This document shows positions 1 to 5,003 of a stretch of 8,144 nucleotides of DNA, piece by piece. The position numbers and the translations under genes were made by a program. The DNA is from Actinomycetota bacterium (GTDB taxonomy: Bacteria > Actinomycetota > Actinomycetes > S36-B12 > UBA10799). The notes under the pieces were generated by a model. The model worked only from the letters and a program-made list of their open reading frames with translations. It was not told the origin of the DNA and ran no database searches. The stretch covers positions 1-8,144 of the forward strand of contig DMNR01000433.1 in the NCBI GenBank assembly GCA_003452655.1. Reading direction: 5' to 3'. How positions within the stretch are numbered: the first letter of the stretch is position 1; the number at the start of each line of letters is the position of its first letter.

Positions 1-105
1 CCGGCATGCGACAGTCTCACAGTCATACGCGTCACCGACGGACCCGATCGAGGGCCGGATCCCTTCGATCGCGAGGTGATCGGTGAACCGAATACTTGTG
101 TATTG
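1..105 (-). pseudogene. IS3-family transposase orfB, C-terminal fragment (downstream of IS30 insertion)
   Basis: Read on the minus strand from the target duplication (CAA, 105-103), the translation begins QYTSIRFTDHLAIEGI and continues to GDAYD. This is the stretch that follows HSDAGSQ in IS3-family integrases and leads to the third catalytic residue, the Glu of the DDE triad. It joins in frame to the fragment at 1757-1554. After the codon for the Asp of GDAYD (24-22) the usual N-A-L-x-E is not seen; the sequence reads CETVACR instead, so a small deletion or another junction may lie there. The remaining C-terminus (around 50 residues in typical family members) would lie left of the window. 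Confidence 0.85.
103..105. repeat. Target-site duplication of IS30 element, left copy (TTG, possibly TTGA 103-106)
   Basis: TTG(A) occurs immediately outside the left terminal repeat and again at 1554-1556(7) outside the right one. The uninterrupted IS3 frame needs only one copy (codon CAA, minus strand), so the second is a duplication made on insertion. A size of 3 bp, or 4 if the shared A is counted, suits the IS30 family, which usually makes 2-3 bp duplications. Confidence 0.8.
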
Positions 106-108
106 ACT

Positions 109-133
109 GAGTTCAACCGGTGGTTGCAACACT
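109..133 (+). repeat. IS30 left terminal inverted repeat
   Basis: The core TTCAACCGGTGGTTGCAACA (112-131) matches the inverse of the right end, TTCAACTGGTCGTCGCAACA, with differences at only three positions in that core. The stop codon of the transposase gene (113-115 on the minus strand) lies inside this repeat, so the coding sequence runs to the end of the element. Confidence 0.88.
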
Positions 134-1504
134 GGTTTGCTGGCTCGATCGTAGTAGTTCGTCGAGGGCTTCGGCAGGGGTTCTCCATCCGAGTGCCTTG
201 CGTGGCCGACTGTTGAGTGCTGATTCGACAGCGGCGATGTCCTCAGCGGTCCACCGGGACAGGTCGGTGCCTTTCGGGAAGTACTGGCGTGCCAGCCCGT
301 TAGTGTTCTCGTTCGTTGCACGTTGCCAGGGCGAGTGGGGGTCGGCGAAGTAGACGCTGATCCCGGTCTCGACCTTGAACTGGGCGTGAGCGGAGAGTTC
401 CTTTCCGCGGTCCCACGTCAGCGTCTTGGTCAGCGTTTGTGGTAGCTCGGTCATCGTCGCCGCCAGCGCATCTTTCATCGCGATCGCGCCGTAGCCGGCC
501 AGCGGCGGGCCATTCTTCGTCCGCTCGACGGTTCCGTAGCCATCTGCTCGCGGCAAGTGCACCAGCTTGGTGTAGCGGGTGCAGCGTTCGACAACTGTTC
601 CGATGGCGGACCGGTTCAGGCCGATGATGAGGTCGCCTTCCCAGTTCCCCGGGATCGCCCGGTCTTCGACCTCGGCGGGCCGCTGGCTGAGTACAACATC
701 TGCTGTCACGTGGCCGGTGGCCTTGTTACGGGAGCGAGCTCGCGGAACTCGCAGCGCCCGCCCGGTCCGCAGGCAGGCGACAAGTTCACGCTTCAGCGCT
801 CCGCGGCCCTGAATGTAGAGCGCCTGATAGATCGCCTCGTGACTGATCCGCATGGATTCATCATCGGGGAAGTCAATTCGGAGCCGGTGGGCGATCTGCT
901 CCGGGCTCCATGCCGTTGACCAGGGCCTATCGGCTCGCCGCGGTTTGTTGCGGCCGGTCCACGTCGTGTTCGGGCCAGCGAGGACCGTTCCGTCCGGTCG
1001 CACCAGATGTCCAGCCAAACGGTTCTGCACGTACTCGCGCAGCCGCAGATTCTGCGCCAACTTGGCCTGCTTCGGACGTCTGGCAGCGATCTCAGCTTTC
1101 CACTGCGCGGTCGAGGCCCGGTAGCCAGGATTGGTCGAGCGAGTGGCCGCATTTCGGCGCAGCTCCCGCGAGATCGTCGAGGCATCTCGGCCGATCCGGC
1201 GACCGATCTCTCTGGGTCCGTGACCTTGCGCGCGAAGGATCGCGATCTCTTCACGTTCAGTGAATGATAGATATCGGCCGGAACGCTCGGCCAGGCTCAT
1301 TGGTGGCATGCCGCCAGCGTTACGAAACCACCTCGTGCCGATAACCTCCGACACGCCGACCGCTTCGGCAGCCTGCGCTGTTCGTTTCCCGTCGGCGATC
1401 TGAAGCCAGAACCCGCGCTCCACGCTTCGCGCGAACCCCCACCTGCCAGGAGAACTCATCTTCGGCCGCTGCGCCCGATCTGCTGCCTGCTGACGACGAA
1501 CCAT
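113..1504 (-). CDS. IS30-family transposase (DDE)
   Basis: A 463-residue transposase that catalyses cut-and-join transposition of its own element, through circular or IR-IR junction intermediates in this family. A basic N-terminus is followed by an HTH_38-type DNA-binding region at about residues 78-118 (GRYLSFTEREEIAIL, then GREIGRDASTISREL-like sequence). The rve catalytic core follows: Asp291 in GNWEGDLIIG, Asp365 in TLTWDRGKEL and Glu399 in ATNENTNGLARQYFPKG. The last has the typical IS30 E-x-N-G-L-x-R-x-x-F-P-K-G form. The ATG at 1504 is preceded by GGAGGT with a 6-nt gap, which supports this start. The gene fills the element and stops inside the left repeat. It appears intact, with no frameshift or missing catalytic residue. 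It is slightly longer than many IS30 transposases because of an N-terminal extension before the HTH. Confidence 0.95.
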   Translation of the reverse strand: MVRRQQAADRAQRPKMSSPGRWGFARSVERGFWLQIADGKRTAQAAEAVGVSEVIGTRWFRNAGGMPPMSLAERSGRYLSFTEREEIAILRAQGHGPREIGRRIGRDASTISRELRRNAATRSTNPGYRASTAQWKAEIAARRPKQAKLAQNLRLREYVQNRLAGHLVRPDGTVLAGPNTTWTGRNKPRRADRPWSTAWSPEQIAHRLRIDFPDDESMRISHEAIYQALYIQGRGALKRELVACLRTGRALRVPRARSRNKATGHVTADVVLSQRPAEVEDRAIPGNWEGDLIIGLNRSAIGTVVERCTRYTKLVHLPRADGYGTVERTKNGPPLAGYGAIAMKDALAATMTELPQTLTKTLTWDRGKELSAHAQFKVETGISVYFADPHSPWQRATNENTNGLARQYFPKGTDLSRWTAEDIAAVESALNSRPRKALGWRTPAEALDELLRSSQQTSVATTG

Positions 1505-1525
1505 TACACACCTCCATGATCACGA

Positions 1526-1550
1526 AGTGTTGCGACGACCAGTTGAATCC
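1526..1550 (-). repeat. IS30 right terminal inverted repeat
   Basis: Reads inward on the minus strand as GGATTCAACTGGTCGTCGCA followed by ACACT; 20 of 25 positions match the left end. It lies about 20 bp upstream of the transposase ATG, so only the ribosome-binding site separates it from the gene. Confidence 0.88.
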
Positions 1551-1553
1551 GCC

Positions 1554-1556
1554 TTG
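1554..1556. repeat. Target-site duplication of IS30 element, right copy (TTG, possibly TTGA 1554-1557)
   Basis: Second copy of the TTG(A) found at 103-106. On the minus strand it is the CAA codon that follows HSDAGS in the IS3 orfB. Confidence 0.8.
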
Positions 1557-1757
1557 AGATCCCGCGTCAGAATGCATGATCAACTCCCCGGGTGTGGTGG
1601 GCTGGCCATCGCGGTCGCGCTGCCACAGCGCCATCCGTAGCGGGATCATCGCCAGATCAGTGTCCTTGCACGTCGACGCGTGCCAGGCGACGATCTTCTG
1701 CGAGAACACATCGACGATGAACGCCACGTAGGTGAACCCGGCCCACGTGCGGACATA
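1554..1757 (-). pseudogene. IS3-family transposase orfB, middle fragment (between IS110 and IS30 insertions)
   Basis: Sixty-eight codons read YVRTWAGFTYVAFIVDVFS through to LIMHSDAGSQ. This is the central part of an IS3-family rve integrase domain, with the second catalytic Asp in HSDAGSQ. Upstream it joins in frame to WVTDFT at 3281 after removal of IS110. Downstream it joins to YTSIRFTDHL at 102 after removal of IS30. No stop or frameshift lies within it, so both insertions appear to have entered an open orfB frame. Confidence 0.92.
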
Positions 1758-1783
1758 GACATCCCACGCGAGTCACTTGTCAA
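1757..1783 (-). promoter_or_regulatory. IS110 right end with -35 half of a circle-junction promoter
   Basis: On the minus strand TTGACA (1783-1778) overlaps the transposase TGA stop. It is followed by 18 nt and then TCT (1759-1757), the end of the element including the CT core. When this end is joined to the left end (AAT, 3279-3277), the sequence becomes TTGACA-18 nt-TCTAAT, which is 6/6 and 5/6 against the sigma70-type consensus. In the integrated state the -10 position reads TCTATG, a poorer match. Junction promoters are known in the IS110 family. This one is inferred from sequence only. Confidence 0.65.
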
Positions 1784-3003
1784 GCAGCGACGGTTTCGGG
1801 TGTTCTTTCGTGGGTCGGCCATGCTGCGGTTTCGTCCCATTGCTGCCCGTTGCGCAGACACCACCAGAGTCGTCCGAGCATCTTGTTGGCGAGGTTTCTG
1901 AGCGCGGCATTGTGATGATCTCCAGCTGCGCGTCGGCGGTCGTAGTGTTCTCGGGCTCCGGCGGATTTGGTCAAGGCTGCGAAGGCCCACCAGTGGCATG
2001 CGTCGCCGAGGCGCTTGTTGCGAACTTTGCGGGCTTTCACATAATGTGACCGCCCAGACGCACGGGTGACCGGAGCCGTGCCGGCGAAGGCGCGCAATCC
2101 ATTCGCGGTCGCGAACCGGGTCGGGTCATCACCGACCTCGGCCAGAATTCGCGCTGCCAGTACTGGTCCGAGTCCGGGCGGGGACGTTAACACCGGCGCC
2201 AACTGATGCTCGGCGAATGCGTCATTCAATGCTGCCTCAAGATCAGTGACAGCTGTGCGCATGGATTCCAAGATCGTGAGCATGCCACTGACAGTGCCTT
2301 CCAGCGCCACCTCAACTCGGGCAGGCTGACGCAGCGCTGGTGCCTTGAGATCGGCCAGGATCTGGTCCACCAGACCCGACTGGTTGCCACGTCCGCAACG
2401 CTGCAAGATCGCCACTACTCGCCGACGGGTGAGTCGTTGTGCCGCATCTGGGGAAGCAGCGGCGCCCAGCACTGCGGTTGCCGCATGGTGTTTGAGGTTG
2501 GGAAACGCCTTGAGCGCCTGGGGGTAGAACTCCAAGAGCACCGATCGCAGGCGGCTGATTGTCTGGTGCCAGGCCCAGATCGCTTCTTGGTGCTGGCGGG
2601 CTAGAGCCTTGACCGCTGCAGCTTGCTCGCTGGTGACTGGCAGGGGCCGGTGAACGTGACGGTCGGTGCGCAGCACGTTGGCCAGCACTGCCGCGTCGGC
2701 GGAATCGGACTTGGCACCGGATTGCTCATAACGTTCCCGATACCGAGCCACTGCCCGCGGGTTGATCGGATAGACAGTGAACCCCGCAGCAACCAACGCC
2801 ACGACAACCAGACTTTTGTCCGTCTCAATGGCAACCGGAGTTTCGTTAGGGCTTCCTGAATGTTCGGCGATCAACTCCAGCAACATGCCGAACCCGGCCA
2901 CGCCGGTGTCGATTCTTGCCCGAGCCAGTGTTCTTCCCTCAGCGTCGACGATCGCAATATCGTGATGACCTTCGGCCCAGTCAATGCCGCACGTGATTGT
3001 CAT
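1780..3003 (-). CDS. IS110-family transposase (DEDD/Tnp_20 recombinase)
   Basis: A 407-residue recombinase that, with a structured bridge RNA, joins element and target DNA. The N-terminal RuvC-like DEDD domain shows Asp8 (CGIDWAEGHHDIAI), Glu60 (VAIETDKS), and Asp100 and Asp103 (AKSDSADAAVLA). A helical region at about 140-265 is followed by a helix-hairpin-helix-like stretch at 275-290 (PPGLGPVLAARILAEVGD). The Tnp_20 domain, GLRAFAGTAPVTRASGRSHY, has Ser316 as the probable nucleophile. The ATG at 3003 has AGAAGGG ending 6 nt upstream. All expected residues are present, and the length matches the family (about 330-430 aa). It is very likely functional. The gene ends 22 nt from the element's right end. 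Its TGA overlaps the -35 box described separately. Confidence 0.96.
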   Translation of the reverse strand: MTITCGIDWAEGHHDIAIVDAEGRTLARARIDTGVAGFGMLLELIAEHSGSPNETPVAIETDKSLVVVALVAAGFTVYPINPRAVARYRERYEQSGAKSDSADAAVLANVLRTDRHVHRPLPVTSEQAAAVKALARQHQEAIWAWHQTISRLRSVLLEFYPQALKAFPNLKHHAATAVLGAAASPDAAQRLTRRRVVAILQRCGRGNQSGLVDQILADLKAPALRQPARVEVALEGTVSGMLTILESMRTAVTDLEAALNDAFAEHQLAPVLTSPPGLGPVLAARILAEVGDDPTRFATANGLRAFAGTAPVTRASGRSHYVKARKVRNKRLGDACHWWAFAALTKSAGAREHYDRRRAAGDHHNAALRNLANKMLGRLWWCLRNGQQWDETAAWPTHERTPETVAA

Positions 3004-3044
3004 GTCTTGCCCTTCTGTTCGACAACAAATGGCGAGCTGCGGAA

Positions 3045-3273
3045 CGGGCGCGGCGACCTAATGGAAGCGCTCAAAGGCGCGGCATCTCACAAGCCGATCA
3101 CTCATTCCGGACGGCTGGCAGGGTCACCGTCTACGTTCAGACCTCTACGAATCGCGTGAATCAACAGCAGTGATCACCTACAAGCAGCTCACCGCCGATC
3201 CTGCGCCAGGGTCGGTGAAATCTCAGTGACCCCTGCCAACCGCCGAACAACGTGTCGGGGCAAGCCCGACTCA
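3045..3273 (-). ncRNA. Candidate bridge RNA (seekRNA) of the IS110 element
   Basis: Minus-strand structure, 5' to 3'. (1) A stem-loop, GTCGGGCTTGCCCCGAC (3270-3254). (2) A target-binding loop closed by CAGGGGTCA (3235-3227) with TGATCACTG (3176-3168), 8 of 9 pairs including one G-U. Its 5' side has GATTTCACC (3222-3214), identical to the target left of the core (3289-3281), and its 3' side has GTAGG (3181-3177), able to pair with target CCTAT using one G-T wobble. (3) A small hairpin, GACGG (3131-3127) with CCGTC (3114-3110). (4) A donor-binding loop closed by CGGC (3096-3093) with GCCG (3054-3051). It has an inner hairpin GCGC-CTTTGA-GCGC (3080-3067). On one side is GTGAGATGCC (3090-3081), which matches right-end GTGGGATGTC at 8/10. 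On the other is CCATTAG (3064-3058), the exact reverse complement of left-end CTAATGG. The order matches the IS621 bridge RNA. The RNA ends are estimates. Confidence 0.75.
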
Positions 3274-3276
3274 CCC

Positions 3277-3281
3277 ATTAG
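3277..3281 (-). promoter_or_regulatory. IS110 left end: CT core plus -10 half of the junction promoter
   Basis: On the minus strand the target C-T core (3281-3280) is followed by AAT (3279-3277), the first bases of the element. Joined to TCT from the right end, they complete TCTAAT. Transcription from such a junction would begin about 6-8 nt later, just before the first stem-loop of the candidate bridge RNA at 3270. In the integrated copy no -35 box is evident at this end. Confidence 0.55.
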
Positions 3282-3739
3282 GTGAAATCGGTGACCCACG
3301 TGCAGTTCGGGGCGTCGGCAGTGAAATCACGATCCAACAGGTCACCAGCACGTTTGCCGTCCTTGGACGGGATCGTCGTGCGCACACCCTTAGCCCGCGT
3401 GATCCCTTGCAAACCAAGAGATTTCATCGCCCGGTCGACTGACCCAGGCGATGCGCCAGACAGGCACCGCCGCACGATCGCGGTCATCTTCCGGCGCCCA
3501 TACAGACCCTCTGGTGTCATCCGCCGCTGACCGTGATCATCGATGTTCCAGGCGATCCCGCGGACGGCGTCCTCGACCACCGCGTCGCTGACCGTGCGCG
3601 CCGCGATCGGCTTGTTCGGGCGTGTCCATTCCCGGTAGGTCCGTGCGGCGATCTGGCAGCCCTGTTGCCTCAGGACACGACAGACCGACTCGACCGCATA
3701 CCCCTGACCGCGCATATCGGAAATGAACCCAGCGATCAT
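3281..3739 (-). pseudogene. IS3-family transposase orfB, N-terminal fragment
   Basis: The frame opens at ATG 3739, which overlaps the orfA stop (ATGA), and encodes 153 residues. The HTH_21-type region MIAGFISDMRGQGYAVESVC is followed by RVLRQQGCQIAARTY, then the start of the rve domain ending NCTWVTDFT. The Asp of WVTDFT is the first catalytic residue. The IS110 element enters two codons later and immediately gives a TAA stop (3280-3278). A longer open frame exists upstream to 3784, but family comparison and the ATGA overlap favour the 3739 start, or production as an orfAB frameshift product. The rest of the protein is at 1757-1554 and 102-1. Confidence 0.9.
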
Positions 3740-4071
3740 CGGTTGCGGGGGTCGAGTTCCCCCGCGAAGCTTGGGAGGAGCCATGTGAGGCGACGGCTCG
3801 AGGCCTGCTTCAAGATCGCGTTGTCCTCTTCCAAGCGCCGAACCTTCGCCTTCAATTTCTTGATCTCTGCGAGTTCCTCACTCGTTGTCCCTTGTCGCTG
3901 GCCGGTATCGATTTGTTCTTGCCCGACCCAGCGGCGCACTGATTCCTTCCCCACGCCTTCGCGCCGGGCGACCGCTTCACACGCCGCCCCCATCGACGAA
4001 TACTCCTACACGTGATCAAGCACCAAACGCGCGCAGCGTTCCTTGACCTTCGGATCGATCTTTTTCGGCAT
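3736..4071 (-). pseudogene. IS3-family transposase orfA with premature stop
   Basis: Read from ATG 4071 the protein begins MPKKIDPKVKERCARLVLDH and then meets TAG at 4008-4006 (codon 22). The family usually has a glutamine-type codon there, one C-to-T change away. Past the stop, the frame continues with an HTH (GAACEAVARREGVGKESVRR) and a coiled-coil/leucine-zipper region (EELAEIKKLKAKVRRLEEDN), ending AGELDPRNR. Near the end, SRRLTWLLPS replaces the short segment (such as IFF or SFF) that relatives carry before AGELDPRNR. This suggests about 27 inserted bases at roughly 3777-3803. An ATG in the same frame four residues before (4080) is possible. The ribosome-binding sequence TAGGAG lies at 4100-4095 on the plus-strand numbering. 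It is non-functional as an uninterrupted gene, though re-initiation at ATG 3993 could give a short product. Confidence 0.88.
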
Positions 4072-4081
4072 AACGCTCATT

Positions 4082-4100
4082 CTCCTAACTCAAATAGGAG
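4082..4100 (-). promoter_or_regulatory. Hairpin that would cover the orfA ribosome-binding site
   Basis: CTCCTA (minus strand 4100-4095) and TAGGAG (4087-4082) are perfect 6-bp complements with a 7-nt loop. The TAGGAG strand is the Shine-Dalgarno sequence for orfA (ATG at 4080 or 4071). A transcript started outside the element would fold this stem and hide the site, a way several IS elements limit translation from outside promoters. The pairing is seen directly; the regulatory role is inferred. Confidence 0.5.
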
Positions 4101-4123
4101 CGGCATCAAACCTGGGGCGGTTG

Positions 4124-4361
4124 ATGATGGGTTGAGCAGCGAGTATCTGCGACAACAACATCGCCGACCAGTAACGGACCTGCTAGCGAAGACGCGACGT
4201 GAGGCGAGGGGCGTTGATGGGGATTCAAGCTTTTCCACAACTGCAAGTCCACCATCGATTCGCAGGATCTACGAGGGGGATTTGGTCCCGGGTCTATTCG
4301 GTCGGCGCATCGTCGTGGCATCAACAGATGTTCCGGCCCGCAGATCTGGCATCGTCGTGCC
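4124..4361. other. Intergenic region between IS3 end and HPP gene, no supported gene
   Basis: About 240 bp with no convincing coding sequence. A short minus-strand frame here has no recognisable motif. The only structure noted is an 11-bp direct repeat, GCATCGTCGTG, at 4307-4317 and 4349-4359. The promoter of the HPP gene should lie here, but no clear -35/-10 pair was identified. The IS3 insertion may have replaced the original upstream sequence. Confidence 0.5.
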
Positions 4362-4970
4362 ATGCTTTCATCGCCTTTAGGAGATCTCCCGTCACAGGTG
4401 GGGGGTCTCGCGCAGCGCCTACGCCTTCCTACGCTTGAACGTCACCACAACAATCGCGCGGTCATCGCCGCATACGTGTTGATCAACTCGGCGATCACCG
4501 TCGCATTGCTGTCGGCGATCGCCATGGTGACCGGACAACCGTTCGTGTTCCCTTCACTCGGCCCGACCGCGTTCCTCTTGTTCTTCTCCGCCCTGAGCGC
4601 ATCCGCCTCGCCACGTAACGTCTTCTGCGGCCACCTCATCGGAGTCCTCGCAGGCGTCATGGGCCTCTTGATCTTTGGCCTACAGGCGGTTCCGGCCGAC
4701 CTGGACGACATCAATGCGGCACGACTCGGGGCCGTAGCTTTCGCTCTATCGGTCACTTTGGCAGTCATGATCTTGTTTGGAGTGCCGCACGCACCCGCCG
4801 GGGCAACCACCTTGATCGTTGCTCTTGGACTGCTGCGGACCCCGAGCCAACTGATGGTGTTGATGTTCGCGGTCGTGATCCTGATCCTGCAAGGGCTCGC
4901 GATCAATCGGCTCGCCGGGCTAGCCGTCCCCTGGTGGAAACCTGCCAAGGTTCCCGACCCTCAGCAATAA
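4362..4970 (+). CDS. HPP-family integral membrane protein
   Basis: A 202-residue protein with five or six hydrophobic segments, roughly at residues 36-58, 62-80, 88-108, 120-140, 147-158 and 163-190. HPP-family hallmarks are FPSLGPTAFLLF after the first segment, SPRN before the next and HAPAGATTLIVALG in the second half, where HPPAGA is more usual. The Pro-to-Ala change in the name-giving motif is worth noting. Family members in cyanobacteria and chloroplasts have been linked to nitrite transport; bacterial roles are mostly untested. The start is uncertain. ATG 4362 has no good ribosome-binding site. GTG 4398 has AGGAGA upstream but 14 nt away, overlapping the palindrome GGAGATCTCC (4380-4389). 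The gene converges on the regulator, with 33 bp between stops. Confidence 0.85.
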   Translation: MLSSPLGDLPSQVGGLAQRLRLPTLERHHNNRAVIAAYVLINSAITVALLSAIAMVTGQPFVFPSLGPTAFLLFFSALSASASPRNVFCGHLIGVLAGVMGLLIFGLQAVPADLDDINAARLGAVAFALSVTLAVMILFGVPHAPAGATTLIVALGLLRTPSQLMVLMFAVVILILQGLAINRLAGLAVPWWKPAKVPDPQQ

Positions 4971-5003
4971 CGCCGCAACTCGACGACCTGCACTGATACC
5001 GGT

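Larger units (their letters stand above)
106..1553 (-). mobile_element. Complete IS30-family insertion sequence inserted in the IS3 orfB
   Basis: The element is about 1.45 kb, with a single transposase gene, 25-bp imperfect terminal inverted repeats (109-133 and 1526-1550; 20 of 25 positions match) and flanking TTG/TTGA duplications. The IS3 orfB reading frame resumes exactly across the insertion, which fixes both ends to within 1-2 bases. The transposase gene is full length with all motifs, so the element may still be active. It is the cleanest insertion in the window. Confidence 0.92.
1758..3279 (-). mobile_element. Complete IS110-family insertion sequence (IS110 group, bridge-RNA type) inserted in the IS3 orfB
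   Basis: The element is about 1.52 kb and ends are fixed by the IS3 reading frame: GATTTCACCT before it (minus strand, 3289-3280) and TATGTCC after it (1757-1751). The dinucleotide CT, or CTA, is present at both junctions and only one copy is needed by the target, as expected for IS110 recombination at a short core. There are no clear terminal inverted repeats, typical of this family. The layout is a long non-coding left end (about 275 nt, upstream of the transposase) and a very short right end (about 22 nt after the stop). This is the IS110-group layout, in which the bridge RNA is upstream of the gene, not the IS1111-group layout. Confidence 0.93.
1..4123 (-). mobile_element. IS3-family insertion sequence, degenerate, interrupted by IS110 and IS30 elements; continues beyond left edge
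   Basis: The parts of this element in the window are 4123-3280, 1757-1554 and 105-1. They carry orfA (HTH plus a leucine-rich coiled coil) and orfB (DDE integrase domain), overlapping by ATGA in the usual IS3 arrangement. Removing the two inserted elements restores one continuous orfB frame of 255 codons. The right boundary is approximate. The sequence upstream of orfA (minus strand AACCGCCCC near 4122-4114) resembles the terminal repeat of related actinobacterial IS3 elements, but the other end lies outside the window, so the repeat pair and target duplication cannot be checked. The element is dead: orfA has a nonsense codon and orfB has two insertions. Confidence 0.85.

Noticed and set aside
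557..919. Plus-strand open frames across the IS30 transposase gene (also 120-353, 852-1124, 910-1263)
   Set aside because: They lie opposite a gene with complete DDE motifs, have no recognisable domains and show the arginine/serine-rich composition of high-GC antisense frames.
1320..1727. Open minus-strand frame that joins IS3 orfB residues to IS30 left-of-gene sequence as one 135-residue protein
   Set aside because: It is a chance read-through across the IS3/IS30 junction. Only the first part (to HSDAGSQ) is IS3 protein; the rest is the IS30 repeat and an out-of-frame part of the IS30 transposase gene.
2206..2604. 132-residue plus-strand open frame inside the IS110 transposase
   Set aside because: Antisense to a fully motif-bearing transposase; no ribosome-binding site or domain evident.
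2860..3159. Plus-strand open frame covering the IS110 left end
   Set aside because: It crosses the transposase start and the candidate bridge RNA region, and shows no family signal; the structured-RNA reading explains the region better.
4307..4359. 11-bp direct repeat GCATCGTCGTG as an iteron or CRISPR-like array
   Set aside because: Only two copies with no regular spacing or partner features; too little to call an origin, operator pair or CRISPR. No CRISPR array, tRNA or rRNA was seen anywhere in the window.
4106..4363. Minus-strand 85-residue frame between IS3 and the HPP gene
   Set aside because: Arg/Pro/Cys-rich with no recognised motif, and it runs into the IS3 end; coding is not supported.
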